Source: Sparassis latifolia
Taxonomy: Eukaryota; Basidiomycota; Agaricomycetes; Polyporales; Sparassidaceae
NCBI GenBank assembly: GCA_018466975.1
Contig: CM031558.1
Span: forward strand, 2,108,001-2,172,000
DNA length: 64,000 nucleotides
Reading direction: 5' to 3'
The number at the start of each line of letters is the position of its first letter. Position 1 is the first letter of the stretch. Shown in pieces: positions 11,601 through 23,593 of this stretch. Both the position numbers and the translations under genes were made by a program. Below the pieces are notes generated by a model. The model was not told where the DNA came from. It saw only the letters and a list, made by a program, of their open reading frames with translations, and ran no database searches.

Positions 11601-14597
11601 GCCCTTCTCACCGATTTCTGCGACGGCCGTCGATATAGAAGGTCCTGAACAACAGGCTGACTTACCTGTCATATCACCGGCTTCCAAGATTAGAAGGTCC
11701 TTCGAAAGAGCACAGGCTTCGATGACAGCGGCATAGCGTCCTTCGTCGTATCCGAATGCCGAGCCGAAAATGATATTGTCGCGAATGGTGGCATGCTCAA
11801 GCCCTGTAGGATCCTGAATATCGACGCTGCCGGATACGAGTAACAAATTCACACTAACAGGGGTTCTGGGCGCAATACGCGACCCGATGCAAGGCCTTAT
11901 TCAGAATGACACTACCGGAGAGACAGCGCATCTCTGAAGTAGAATTGAATGTTGGTTGGTTGTGTAAAAATCATGAAGAATACGACGCACCTCCCAGCAA
12001 GGCAGCCAGTAGAGCACTCTTTCCCGACCCAGTCGCTCCACTCACCAGCGACAGTTTGCCAATAGGGAACTTGATATCTAGCGGGCCAAGCGTGAATCTG
12101 GACGGCGTTCTTGCAGAAGACACATCCCATTCAAATGACCCATTCACAAAGCCGACTTCATTCGGAAGCGTCTCTCTCGCATGAACCGGCATCTTCAGAG
12201 AAGATGCCCAGTCGGGCACCTCCGCCTCGCTGAGGAACGCTTCAATGCGTTGCATGCTAACATAAGCTGTTCGAGCGTCAGTGTGCGAATGTACATGCGT
12301 GCATCACGCGCGCGACGCACCATGCAGCCAAGCGAAAATCTCCTCGGGAAGCATGGTCATGGGTCCTTGTAACTGGGAGAAGAGTGCAATGGATGTGAAC
12401 GCCTTCGAGACCGTCAGTCTCTCCCCAGCCACGAGTGTGTAACAGAGAAACGAGGACAGTGCGGTTGCAGACGGCATCCACGTCCAGACGAAGGCTATCG
12501 CGACGCTCACGATGTTTTGCTTCACGCGCCATTTGAGCTCCGTTTCTCTGGATCCCTTGACCCGCTGGGCCCATCTTGATTCTAGACAACGTCAAGGAGC
12601 GAGCAACGGTTACCAGAAGAGGACGTCTCACCCCAGCCGTAGAACTTCAGGAACCGAACATTTTGAAAGAGCTCGTTCACCATGTTCATGCGCCGGTCGC
12701 GTGCTTCCCAAGATCGACGCGTAATCTGAGCATACCATGAGACCTTGTCTGCGCCAAGGGCACATGGCCACCCACATGGATATTATATTTCGCCAACGGG
12801 TAGTTTAGAATATATGTCACAATAACGATGACGACTGGCGCGAGAGAGCTCCATCCAAGGACTCTGTGGACCGAAGTTCAAAGCTGACACAAAATCGTCG
12901 ACGACTATACCCCTCACCTATACAGGAACACCATGGCAATTACCAGGCGAACGGGCGCTGTGAAGATGCCTGAGAAGAACCAGAACCGATGCGCGACGGC
13001 ATACGCATCGCCTCTGCCTCACAATCAGCTCAGTAAATCTCCGCATATATAAATCGACGCACTGCATCAGGTTGACTATCTGGCCCAGGTCAGCACTTCC
13101 ACGGCTGTCCTCGTTATCATGGCTTGTGGTGCTGCCAACATCACGACGCGTTAGCGCTCTACAGCGGAACCAAATATCAGCGGGCTACGCCCAGAAAACT
13201 GGGTTGCTGAGCGTACTTGTAATGTAGAGCACAGAAGAGCTGCCCACGGCTGCGCTCGTAGGAGCGGCGAGCGTGCCACATCTTGTACAGGTCGATCTGC
13301 GCGAATGACAGGTTGGCCAGGAAGGTGATGAGTGCAAAGAGGTAGGCGGACTTCTTCGCGTCAGGCGAAGGATCCGCGAGTGCGGAAAGCATGCGCTGGA
13401 GGGCATACGGGGGTATAAAGCCTGGACCACCAAAGTCAGTCTGGAATATATCAGGAAAATTGTACAGTGTCTACCGAAAACAGCGCTCCAGAGGTCTAGT
13501 ACGATATCTAGTATGAGGTCTAGTGAGTTCGACACAAGCAGGAAACGGAGGACAGAGTGTGTGGGGTATCTACGATCGAACCGTCAGCACAGTCGCTTAA
13601 AATCATCACTATATGCACGCACTCCGAGCGATACTTGAGGTATTTTGTAAACAAATTCTTATGCGTGAAAAACGGAGACAAGCTCCACACGTCTGACTCG
13701 TTTAACGTTCGCCTGTTCGCGACATCAAAGAGTGGCTGGATGAAGGAGAAGTTCGACCAGGACCACAGGTTGACGCCGTCTTCTGGCATGGACAGGTCGT
13801 TCGAGGGTACCTGCAGGGCGTTCAGAGGTCAACTCATTTCAACATCAGACGAAGAGCGACTCACATCAGTTCCTTTCGCGATATTTTTGACGGGGGGGAC
13901 GGGCTGTAAGGGGAACGTCCCAGCTATCCAGGTGAGCACCATTGACACACTGAAGTGCAGTGCATTCAGTGCAACTACGCCGGGACTACTCCTCCCGGGC
14001 CCGTCTATGAATTCTAGTGAGACGGCGATTAATGCCAGGCCAGCATATGTGAGATAGTGCAAAATTAAGAGGTACGGAGGTGTCGTGGGTGGTCTGAACA
14101 AGGTCCTCAACGTAGCATAGAACTGTCTTCACGTCTCAGCAGTCGCATGCAACGCACACAAGTTAGGGAGCACGCACCCATGTTACAACCCCGACCGCAG
14201 TGCGGGCTCCAAACGCGACATCGTTCATGACCGCCGCATATGCGAACGCCGCAGCCCATGCACCGCACTCCACGGCGGCAAGCGCGACCAAGGTGCGACG
14301 CTTCCACACAGGCACCGCTACAGGATCACCTGGAGCGTCCTCCAGGTCGTCCAACGTCAGGAAATTTCGGAACGGGGACGTCAGAGTCCGATAGACCTTC
14401 TGCACGGACTTGGGGTACTGAAGGGTCGCGGCGAGATCGTACACGAGGATGAGCAAGCCCACAGAAGCCGGGAGGACAGTCGCCAGAAGACCAGCTCCGG
14501 ACCCGAGCTCCATCCAGAGGTCGTCTGTGAGGGTGATTTGCAGCCCTTCCGAGCCTGACGGCTGCACAAGAAAACCCATATCCTGCATCCAGTTCAT
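8689..14597 (-). CDS. ABC transporter, ABCC/MRP type, with a frameshift
   Basis: This is a full ABCC exporter: an N-terminal extra membrane domain, then TMD1-NBD1-TMD2-NBD2, spliced from about 22 exons. The probable start is ATG 14597 (MNWMQDMGF). NBD1 has Walker [10 protein letters not shown], signature [14 protein letters not shown], Walker B CIILDDP and H-loop VTHHIS. NBD2 has Walker A VGRTGSGKST, signature [14 protein letters not shown], Walker [13 protein letters not shown] and a C-terminus LLAAVEHH. The linker after NBD1 is acidic. The family exports glutathione conjugates and drugs at the plasma or vacuolar membrane; the substrate here is unknown. Oddities: Walker A of NBD2 and Walker B of NBD1 each lie in a microexon. 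In addition, the frame slips by one base near 11365, between [11 protein letters not shown] and ARDRTIIL, where no intron fits. If real, the product would stop after NBD1. An exon upstream of 14597 is possible but unproven. Confidence 0.85.
9572..9590 (-). other. 19-nt microexon, Walker A of ABC NBD2
   Basis: The upstream exon ends KIGV at 9643 with donor GTGCGT. A 19-nt exon follows an acceptor CTGCAG and encodes VGRTGS plus one base. After a 60-nt intron the next exon starts at 9511 with the rest of the Gly codon and [10 protein letters not shown]. Joined, they give KIGVVGRTGSGKSTLA, an exact ABCC Walker A. Without this exon the ATP-binding loop is missing. Confidence 0.85.
11463..11482 (-). 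other. 20-nt microexon, Walker B of ABC NBD1
   Basis: The exon ending RALYSQAT (11535) has donor GTAAGT. A 20-nt exon after acceptor TTATCAG encodes CIILDD and two bases of Pro. The next exon, from 11405, supplies the last base and [12 protein letters not shown]. Together they read CIILDDPLAAVD, a standard ABCC NBD1 Walker B and D-loop. Confidence 0.85.
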
Positions 14598-15136
14598 GGC
14601 AGAGTCCACTGTGGATAGAATGTTGAGGCCCGAGGACTTGACTCTTGAGTTACGAGAGTACAGCACGAGCTGCGTCACTCACTCAGTACTCAGGCCTATG
14701 AGCCTGGGCCAGCTGTAAGAGCAACGTTCACGCGGATCAGACGGATCCAGGAGAGCACCAGTATCCCGACGAAGCGAAGGAGGAGGTTGATCTGTTGCCG
14801 AACCTGCCAGTGGCGTCCCGTTCGTCTGGGCTCACTCCGATTGTAGGACCCTTCCACTGGAAGTTCGATGACTTCCGTATCTGTTTTCGTGGCTATCGCA
14901 GCATGTTGTGCGCATGCTGCGAGGCGTGGTCCTGCTTCTTCTCAAGACGTCAATCCAACGTAGAGTAAGTCCCTATTGCTAAACATAACATAACCGTCAC
15001 GACTGGTTGTCTTTCCTCTAGTTTAAAGACGGTTTCTTTCCCCTTGCGGCCAATCACTCAATCTAGCCTCAAGTCGCTTGTTTGCACTCGGGCCCAGGAG
15101 GTAACGTTGCCCAGATCCTGCTCCTCGATCTGAATA
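14598..15136. other. Upstream region of the ABC transporter
   Basis: About 540 bp between the probable ABC start and transposon copy 2. Both strands are open over about 80 codons near 14700-14965. The minus frame holds a hydrophobic segment (NLLLRFVGILVLSW) that might be an extra first exon of the transporter, but I found no good splice junction to link it. Confidence 0.35.
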
Positions 15137-15718
15137 TAGTCTGCTTTCTAACGCCTCCTAGGTCGGACAATTTAGGCGGAGCCTAAAGTTTGGTAGTTCT
15201 TTCTAATACGGAATCTTAAACCTTTGTGATACCACGTGATGCAGGTGGCGCTGTAAGTCCGCCGAAATTCACGAAAGTCTTCCTGAAGATCCTCTCCACC
15301 CTGGTTTGGGCACATCGCAGGTGAGATGAGGTGCTACAATGGATGGGTGATGGAATGGTGAATTTTGCTTGGGCGCGGGGCACAGAGAATAGAGGGATTC
15401 CTACGAGATTCAAACATGTAATGCCCTCTTGGACCAGTGCAAAGCAGATAAGACAGCAAAGTCTCCAAAATCAATCTCAATTAATATACCCATTGGAAAG
15501 TATTGTATACACATGCAGCACAGGACAACGGGTGCTTCTTGCGCTCGAAACGCGACGCGTTCGGCGCGATTTACAGACGCGTTGTGCCAGCACGTGATGT
15601 GCCGGGTCGGCAATCAAGACCTCCTAGTAAGAGCCCGTAATAGAAAGCAGACGTCAGACACGGATATCCGAGGTACGAGGTTGAAGCAGAGTGTCTACCA
15701 TCTGCCCTCGGGAGACTA
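15137..15718. mobile_element. Non-autonomous TIR element, core only (copy 2)
   Basis: This 582-bp element matches 296-866 at about 97%. Its ends are short inverted repeats, TAGTCT and AGACTA. It is flanked by TCTGAATA at 15129-15136 and 15719-15726, an 8-bp target duplication, or 9 bp (ATCTGAATA) if the last A is shared. The long GGGCCT arms of copy 1 are absent, so this copy seems to have moved using its inner ends. It carries 19 bp near 15673 that copy 1 lacks. It lies about 540 bp upstream of the ABC transporter start and could affect its promoter. Confidence 0.8.
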
Positions 15719-16119
15719 TCTGAATACAGTATTGACCATTGTCATTGCGTGCAATGATCAGCATTTTTGTCCATAGAACCCGATGATACCAAAGCTCTCT
15801 AGGGCTAACAGACTGCATAATTGGCTTCGTGACGGGCCCTAGAACCCGGGGAGGCTCAGCAGACACACTGTAAAGTTGTGCTCTTGTTTGTCCCGGCCAG
15901 CCGCTATCATCTCCATGGTTTATCCCTGGATCTGCAGTCCAGCAAGAACTTGCATTTCTTGTACGAGCATCAAGGATCCTGCATGTGGCAGCCACTCTGC
16001 GATCGGTGCGGGAACTATACCCGTGGAAATGTGGAAACGTATGAAATTAGCTGACTACGTCAACTACGTGGCTCAGGTACAGAAAGGCACCTCGTCAGCT
16101 ACAGCTAAAGTATGTATGG

Positions 16120-16142
16120 TAAAGTAAAGTAAAGTAAAGTAA
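16120..16142. repeat. TAAAG pentamer microsatellite
   Basis: A run of TAAAG repeated about 4.5 times in non-coding sequence. It is a simple slippage repeat with no visible gene context. Confidence 0.85.
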
Positions 16143-17619
16143 TGCAATAGTAAAGTCCTTCTGCAGCTCTGCTGAAGCTCACTATGCACCTGTTCTCCTT
16201 GAAGTACCTGTAAGCATTCCGAAGTCCTGCAGCCATGAAGTCCATCATTCTTCCCAGTCATCCACGGCACAAATCGCATGAATACAAATGCAGCCCTCGC
16301 AAACTCACTGGTTCCAACTTCAATCCTTCATGATCCATGATCCATGTCCTCCCAATGATGGCCAGTCATCAGATGGTCACCTATCAAGGTGCACAACAGA
16401 TGATGTCGTACTGCAAGAGGGCTTATGAAGGTAATTGCTTCCAATGCAACTGGGGTTGATGGAAAGTTGAATGATGAAAAATCAACAGGGGAGGAGAGAA
16501 CGGCACTGAGAGGCATTGCACGAGAATGGTGTGTATCAGTCGGAGCCCCTATTGAGACAGAGCCTCCTGGATGCAGAGGACATGGCACCGAGTTGACAGT
16601 GCACTGAGGAAGAGAAAAGAATAAAGCAAAAGCATCAGATAGTGAATGTCAAAATGTCGAATAATAGGGGCTGATGTGGTTTTAATATTTTCTGGCACCG
16701 GCAGTCCCTGCGTCGAACCCCACCATGAGCGGGACAAGTCACGGCAGGATTGCCACTGTGAACAGACTGTAGTGTCGGCGCGGTAACAGTAACAGTAACG
16801 GTGGTGGTGGTAGTGGTGGTGAAGGCATTATGGCAGATGCAGATCACGGGATCCCGAGTGATGTGAATATTCGGGAAAAACTCAATGTTACTGCACAGCA
16901 AGCCGAGCGAGGAGGTCAGTCAAATCATGAGCCCGTGAGAGAGAAGAAGAAGAACGCGCTATGAACCCGACTTCAACCCGCTTGGTTGGGGAAATACGAG
17001 CCACAAGGTGTCGACCATACATCTTGTGTAGTCTTGAGTCCTAGATCAAAAGTCTTATGTGTCGGTGCAGAGGACTCACTGCTTGATCTCCAACGAGTCA
17101 CGACCGTCCTTTAACTTAAAGTTCAGAACTTTGAAGACAGTACTTGATAATGGCACGTATGTGTTACGGCCCGGCGAGTGTCCCGGATACTAACACAGTG
17201 TTGACGGGAAGCATGAGACTTTTGCCATCTGCTGGAGACCAACGGATGACTGCTTTGACCAAGGGGCATACAGACCTGTGATGACTAGAACGAAAGGGAT
17301 GGCCTTGAGGAGACGAATCGCGTTCTGAGTGTCAAACGCGCCGTGACAGGGCCACTTTCTTGATAGAGTGTTAGTGACAGCTCGCGCGACTTTTGTCACG
17401 CCTCTGTACGAACGAAATGCGTTTTTTGAGGTGCAGTATTTACGAAATCAAGCCCAGGAGCTTCTGAAGTGCAGCTGCCCACATATGGTAGTGTCTGCGG
17501 TTCGTAAGGCGGACACGAGGTACGACAAGGTTCGTTGATTGCCTACTCCCTCGCATTGAGTATTCCTGGCGCTCACTCGGTTCTTTCCCGCAGCCGAAAA
17601 ACGCTGGCTCGTAGTCTGG

Positions 17620-17652
17620 CTTCCACTTCCACTTCCACTTCCACTTCCACTT
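17620..17652. repeat. CTTCCA hexamer microsatellite
   Basis: CTTCCA is repeated 5.5 times. On the minus strand it falls in an open frame as alternating Lys-Trp, but that frame has no other sign of being coding. Confidence 0.85.
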
Positions 17653-18995
17653 GGCCTCCGGGCGACAGTGGCGGTGCCATGTGTAGTGTACGTCGCGGCC
17701 GCTGTCTTTGGTCATAACGCCACGAGAAACGTTACCGGGCACATTTTGGGGAATTCGAATCCGCAGGGGGTAGGTGGATGCGGCGGATCATTGAGCGGAG
17801 ACAACGGCGCCGCCCATATTGCGCGCGTCAGACGCTGTCATGGGACGTATTTGTTCTGACGAAATGAATACTGAGCGTTTCGATATGTGCAGGTGACTGC
17901 CGTAAATCACCATTCTGGATCGACGTGCATTGGATTTCGTCATATTGAGTGGATGTGTACGCACACCAACGAACGTTCTATCTAACCTCCGACATGGAGA
18001 ACGTTCCCTGGTCGACGAGGCGAGTGCTATAGCCGCAGAGGAGGGGCGCGCCTTGAGCTGGTCTTGACGTCAAGATAAGTGCAGAGAACATAACTGGAGA
18101 CGTCGATACCAATGCGATTGACCAATACATGCTTTGGCGAATCATCCAGAGTCGCGGTGTCAGGGTGAGAGCATTTGGCGCACGGCTAGAGATAGCGACA
18201 CATTCGTCGCAGCGTTCGCCCGTTCGCGATGCGTACCCGTCGGCAAGCAAAAGCACGCGCACGATGGACGACACGATACCGATCGCGACTTTCACGATCT
18301 TCTTACTGCAAGATGGATGATGTCAAATCGGTCAATCGCATGGCCACGACTCGTTAATGACGCACCGGGGTCGCAACAAGCTGCGGCCATTGACACCTTG
18401 AACTGCATACTCAGACTGCTGCACGTAAATTCGCACCGGTAGACGAGACAAGGAAGCAACCGATCAGGATGAAGCAATTCATTGACAAAAGCAAGGAAAA
18501 TTTCCCTTCACGTACAGAAAGCTGGGTTACTCCGACGATACAAGGGTTGGTGCATCCAGGTCAGACGTCAGAATGAAATTGTGAGTCAAGGAGGGATCAG
18601 AGAGCAGGCATACAAGGTAACACACGCGTAACATATCTCCAAAAGTTTGACAGAATCGCGAACCTCCCGCACAGCATGAAGCCCAGCATAGAAAGGGGAG
18701 ACCTCCGCGTCTGGCCTACCGCTCAGTATGGCTAAGTAATCGCCAGATCTGAGCTGCTACTCGAACTGAGTTACGACAAGTATGTCGCCTGCGCGTCGGC
18801 ATTTGAATATGTGCCTCCTAGGCACATTACGAGACGCTCTGGCGGTCAGTGGTCATCAAGAACGGGGGATTGGCTGAGAGAGTCGAAAACCCGCGAAGAC
18901 CTCTTTTGCTAGAAACTGCGAACTGAGTAATCCACAGCCCTCGCGGGCGCTATAAGCAAGCAACGACCGGCAGCCAGTCGGACCAACACCAGCAA

Positions 18996-19500
18996 ATGTC
19001 CTGGACAGATCCCAAAACGGTCATAGACGTGCTGACTATCAGCGGCCGCATCAAGAAGTACCGGAAGTGTCAGCGAGCACCTCGGATCTCAGAAACCCAG
19101 GGTTAGCCTGTTCTTCGGTGACATCTCAATCGAACGAGCCAGCATCGTTCAGAGTCGTTCGAACATGCCTGACGCCCGCTCCGAGGTACAGGTCTAGAGA
19201 AGTCTTCGATATAGTATTGCAACAGGGCAAGGGAAGCGTTTGTACCTTGTGTCTGGAGAACAGCAGGCCATACCGCGGAGGCCGACACTGCTCGACGGAG
19301 AAACCCCACTTCCGATGAATAGAACTCCTAGAAACATCACGTTAGGCGTGATAGAGTGGACGATGACACGTCACGGTGTGCAGGAAGAGCGTGGCCTCGA
19401 GATGAACGCGCCTGCGAGTGAGCGACGGACAGATGCAAGTCCCTGGCGCCGCATGTCAGAGTTTCATGCATGGGAGGTTCGGCGGACCGAACTTGCCTGA
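18996..19500 (+). CDS. Weak candidate small spliced gene
   Basis: A TATA-like sequence (CTATAAG, about 45 bp upstream) precedes ATG 18996, which opens with MSWTDPKTVIDVLTISGRIK. Possible introns (GTACCG...TCTCAG and GTCTAG...CAACAG) lead to open frames reaching 19500. I recognise no family and the joins are ambiguous. It may be non-coding. Confidence 0.2.
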
Positions 19501-20029
19501 TGTTCGCATCTCCCGTTGGAGACTGCCCAGTTGCACGCGAGCGTAAGTACGACGACGGAGGACAGCGCGTTGTCATCATGATCAGCGAATAGCGCGTTGT
19601 CAGCGAGTTGAGCGGGCCATGGCATGATCGGTGGCATACTCGGGTCAGATGTGGAGAAAATAAAGGTCAGACACCTCCAGAGATTTGTGGGGTTGTGGGG
19701 AATATTGTATGGGACTATACAATGTCCAGGTTGGGCCTAGTGAGATGTAAAGCCCACCGCTTGTTCATCGCATAATTCAAGTGTGAGAAGCGAGTGTCAG
19801 GACCTGAGATCCGTGTGGGGAAAGCAGACGCCGACGCTGGGATATAAAGACGAGCATCAGGTGGCGACCGTGCGGGTTTGTTCTCTCTGTTGCACCCAGT
19901 GAGAAAGACAGAAAAGAGAGAGAGAGGCGTGGCCCGGGGAAACAGCTGTACGCTCTCATTCCGAGTCCGTTCAAGTTCACGCGCCGTCTCGTAGGCGTCG
20001 GCAATACACTTCCTGCACTCCACTCGTCT

Positions 20030-20254
20030 CGTCCCCTTTTTCTTTTGTCAGCTGTCGTCATTATCGTCCTCTCGACAATATTCATATAATCCCGCTATAT
20101 TCTTCTCGCACCTACCACCGCCCGGTTCGGACTGGCTAATAGGTTCGCTTTTTCGGAACGCCAGAACACTCATTACTTTGTATCCGTTACTCCCCGTCCT
20201 GCTCTCCTTGTTTATCTACTTTTCGCTGCCCACTCCATCTCTGTCGTACCTATC
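20030..20254 (+). promoter_or_regulatory. Trehalase promoter and leader
   Basis: The region upstream of ATG 20255 holds a CCCCT stress-element core at 20033-20037, an AT-rich TATA-like stretch (CATATAAT, 20083-20090) and a pyrimidine-rich leader (CTCTCCTTG, CTCCATCTCTG). CCCCT is the binding core of Msn2/4-type factors in yeast. Its role here is inference, and a single copy is weak evidence. Confidence 0.35.
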
Positions 20255-23114
20255 ATGGCTCCAGTGTTGATCCATCCAACCGGCGTGAACTTCATCGAAG
20301 AGCAGCACCGTCCGGACGTCAACAGTGACGCCGCGACCTACTACGGTGGCCAGGAGAAGTTCAGTCGCTCCAGAACATATAGTGCCGTACGTTCGTGTCT
20401 CGTTCAAATGCGGCCCAGCTGATCAACCTGCTGCAGTCGTTCGCCCATGGGTACAACCCAAAGCGCATGCCTACCTTCCAAGACGAGTCGTACATGCGCT
20501 CACGGCGGATGTCTCATGACGAGAAGGGCACAGGCCCCAGGCGTTTCCTCATCGACGTAGAGGAGACCATCCGTGTAGTTCTTGAGCAAGAGGATACCGA
20601 TGGCGACTTCCAGATCAGTATCACCGACGCTGGTCCGAAGCTCATGGCTCTCGGTACCGCTACCAGCAATGGGTTCAAAAGCTTCGATATTCGAGTACGT
20701 CGCGCTCCTTCCATCCACCAAGTTGCTAAGCACGTCGTTGGTTTACTGTTGCGTCTTCTAGGGAAACTACATGCTGTCGAACCTATTGCAAGAACTCGCT
20801 CTCGCCAGAGATCACAACAGAAAGCGTATCGTGCTCGACGAGGCACGTCTGACCGAGAATCCGGTCGACCGTCTGTCCCGCATGATCAAGAACTCGTTCT
20901 GGCACTCCCTCACCCGCCGCATCGACGGTGACGGTCTTGAGATCATTTGCGCAGACCCGAAGAACCGCACAGGGCGTGTGAACCCGCGCATATATGTACC
21001 ACACGGTGAACCTGCTATGGCAGAGTACTACAGAAGGGTCGCGCGGGAGAAGCCGCATCTAAACCTCGACGTCCAGGTTCTTCCGCCGAAGCCTGACGAT
21101 CCGAGGTTCGTGAAGAGTTTGAATACGAAGCCTGGCATTTTAGCTCTTGCCATGAATGAGGTTGATACTGGTAGAGGTGGGAAAACGCTCAAGGGCATCC
21201 CGTTCATCGTCCCGGGTGCCCGCTTCAATGAGGTGAGCTTGGCACCCGGCTGCTACCTTGCACGAGGCGTTAACTCGCTGCCTTTTCCAGCTGTACAACT
21301 GGGACTCGTACTTCATCTCCCTTGGCCTGCTCGTCGACGGGTACACGAAGATGGCCAAGGGGATGGTCGACCACTTCATCTTCGAGATCAGACACTACGG
21401 CAAGATCCTGAACGGGAGCCGCAGCTACTACCTCTGCCGTACGCAGCCGCCTTTCCTGACGGACATGGCGCTGCAGATCTACAACCAGCTTGACCGCTCT
21501 GACGTCGATGCCAACCGCGCGTGGCTGAAGCGCGCGATCCAGGCGGCGGTCAAGGAGTATCACACAGTGTGGGTGGCGGAGCCGCGCATGGACCCGAAGA
21601 CGGGCCTCTCGCGGTATCGCCCCGACGGGCTCGGCATCCCGCCGGAGACGGAAGCAACACACTTCACGCACATCCTCGAGCCGTACGCAGCCAAGCACGG
21701 TCTGTCCGTGCTCGAGTTCAGCGAGCGCTACACCGACGGGACCATCAAAGAGCCCGAGCTCGACGAGTACTTCCTGCACGACCGCGCCGTGCGTGAGTCC
21801 GGCCACGATACAACGTACCGCTTTGAGAAGCGCTGCGCGAACCTTGGGACGATCGACCTCCAGGCGCTGCTATACAAGTACGAGGTCGACATCGGGACTG
21901 CTATCCGCGAGGTCTTCGATGACGAGCTCGAACTCGAGGAAGACTTCTCGCTGGCGCCCTTCCCGCCGTCCGTGGAGTCTTACGCGAATCCCCATCGTGA
22001 GAGCTCGAAGACGAAGCCGCAATCAAGTGCGATTTGGTTCGAGCGTGCGGAGTTCAGGAAGCGGATGATTGACAAGTACTGCTGGAACGAGAGCAAGAGC
22101 TTATACTTCGACTACGACACTGTCCAGGAGAAGCAAATCTTATACGAAAGTGTCACTGCATTCTGGACACTCTGGGCTGGGTGTGCGAGCGAGGAGCAAT
22201 GTTGGAAGCTGATGTATGTTCTGCCTTCCCAGTGGTCTTTCCTTCTACTACTGACCCGATCACGATAGCTCGAACTCTCTGAAGAAGTTCGAGGTCTTGG
22301 GCGGTTTGGTGTCGGGGACGGAGGAATCCCGGGGGAAGATCTCTCTAGATCGTCCGAACCGACAATGGGACTACCCGTGAGTTGCTCCCTGTGTGGATGA
22401 ATCGTCAGTTCTGATGTCTCCGCATTTCTGCAGTTATGCATGGTCGGTCTTTCGTCTTGATGTCCCATTTCTCTGCTAATTAATTTGCATCCTCCTAGGC
22501 CTCCACACCAGATCATGACCTGGGTCGGTCTTGAACGTTATGGCTACCTGGAGGACGCGCAGAGACTGGCGTACAGGTTCCTGTACATGTATGTGACATC
22601 TTCGTGCACGGTGAGCACGTGCTCATGAACGTTGCCTAGGATGACCACTGCGTTTGTCGACTTCAATGGAGTCGTCCCTGAAAAGGTGGGTCCCAGTAAT
22701 CTACGTCACTGCAATGATTCCTGAGACTTTACTCTTACTAGTTCGACGCTGTCAGGCTGTCGCATCTCGTCGACGCTGAGTACGGCAACCAAGGCGTTGA
22801 TTTCAAGATGGTGCCCAGGGAAGGATTCGGATGGATGAACGGTTCGTGTCTCGCACGACTGGCGTGGCCTATGCCAAGCATGCTCACACATTTGTCCAGC
22901 TGCCTACCAAGTTGGCTTATCATTCCTTTCTACGGGCATGCGCCGCGCCGTCTCTACTTGCACGAGCCCTGAGGTCGTGTTCGGCCACGTCCTCTCCCAA
23001 CCCATGACCTCGCAGCAGTACTCTGCCAGCATTTCAGACCCGCTCGGTCTCGCGATGGAGAACCTCCAGCTACCCTCACTCGCCTCCGGGCCCACCGCCC
23101 CTCTCGCGTACTGA
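20255..23114 (+). CDS. NTH1: Neutral trehalase (GH37), ten exons
   Basis: Hydrolyses intracellular trehalose to two glucose molecules in the cytosol when cells leave dormancy or stress. Ten exons splice to exactly 784 codons: 20255-20386, 20437-20694, 20762-21232, 21291-22213, 22269-22376, 22434-22442, 22499-22588, 22640-22685, 22742-22841 and 22900-23114. Family signature 1 is PGARFNELYNWDSY. Signature 2 is QWDYPYAWPP, complete only with a 9-nt microexon. The N-terminal part has an EF-hand-like calcium loop, [12 protein letters not shown], as in regulated neutral trehalases. SRRMS (about residue 65) is a protein kinase A consensus site, matching the known phosphorylation and 14-3-3 control of yeast Nth1. 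There is no signal peptide, which argues against acid trehalase. The gene converges on ATG15, with about 480 bp between the stops. Confidence 0.96.
22434..22442 (+). other. 9-nt microexon in trehalase signature 2
   Basis: The exon TTATGCATG sits between acceptor TTTCTGCAG and donor GTCGGT, flanked by introns of 57 nt (22377-22433) and 56 nt (22443-22498). It completes the Pro codon left by the upstream exon and adds Tyr-Ala and most of Trp. The spliced protein reads QWDYPYAWPPHQ and keeps the frame over the whole gene. Skipping it would leave QWDYPPPHQ, still in frame but lacking Tyr-Ala-Trp. Confidence 0.88.
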
Positions 23115-23593
23115 GCACCACCCCTCGTGCGCCCATGGATTCCCATCTACGGTCCTTTCGCGTCTAACGTAATTCAGTGCGCGTGCGCGTATAATCAGTT
23201 GCCAGCGGACTTCGTCGTTCATCGAGCTTTCCGAGATTCCATAGACCGTAGATGTCGATTCCATTGTATAGCAAGCATCATGATCAGTATTCGTGTACCA
23301 TTATCACTCACATTTGTTTTCTCTCGCACTTCGTCCATCGTGTACATAGAGTTCTCTCCGTATTGTAACGCGCTCTGGTTCAGTCGCTACGGATTTGTCA
23401 ATCGATTTTCTTTCTTTTCTTTCGAGATGCGGGCGTCCAGAAGTCAAATTTCATCCCAAGCATTCCATAAGGACGGAAGGAATGCGATGATTAATGAGCT
23501 GAGAATTCAGGTTGCCCAATCGTGATCCATTGCCTGTCCCGAGCAGCTACTGTTGTTATAATATGGATGTAGTATACAGGCACGTTGGAGGAT
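23115..23593. other. Convergent 3' intergenic region
   Basis: About 480 bp between the stops of trehalase (plus) and ATG15 (minus). It should hold both 3' ends. AT- and T-rich stretches (TTTCTTTCTTTTCTTTCG near 23408) are present. No gene is supported. Confidence 0.5.

Larger units (their letters stand above)
15727..20254. other. 4.5-kb gene-poor interval
   Basis: This is one of the two largest gaps in the window (the other is 57991-61411). It holds short tandem repeats (16120-16142, 16790-16822, 17620-17652), a weak spliced candidate on the plus strand from 18996, and the trehalase promoter at its right end. Scattered hydrophobic frames on the minus strand (17190-17399, 17978-18295) could be remains of a membrane protein gene, but nothing assembles into a known family. 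Confidence 0.45.

Noticed and set aside
12690..12780. An apparent second frameshift in the ABC transporter (YNIH to TRRSWEARD)
   Set aside because: A 50-nt intron at 12726-12775 (donor GTGGGT, acceptor TATGCTCAG) joins YNIH to [12 protein letters not shown] in frame, so no frameshift is needed.
14700..15060. Open frames on both strands, one with a hydrophobic segment, and a GTAAGT...CTCTAG pair on the plus strand
   Set aside because: Neither could be joined to the ABC transporter or to a separate gene model. Kept only as a note in the intergenic entry.
17440..17742. Open frame with a Lys-Trp repeat
   Set aside because: The repeat is a by-product of the CTTCCA microsatellite; the rest shows no sign of coding.
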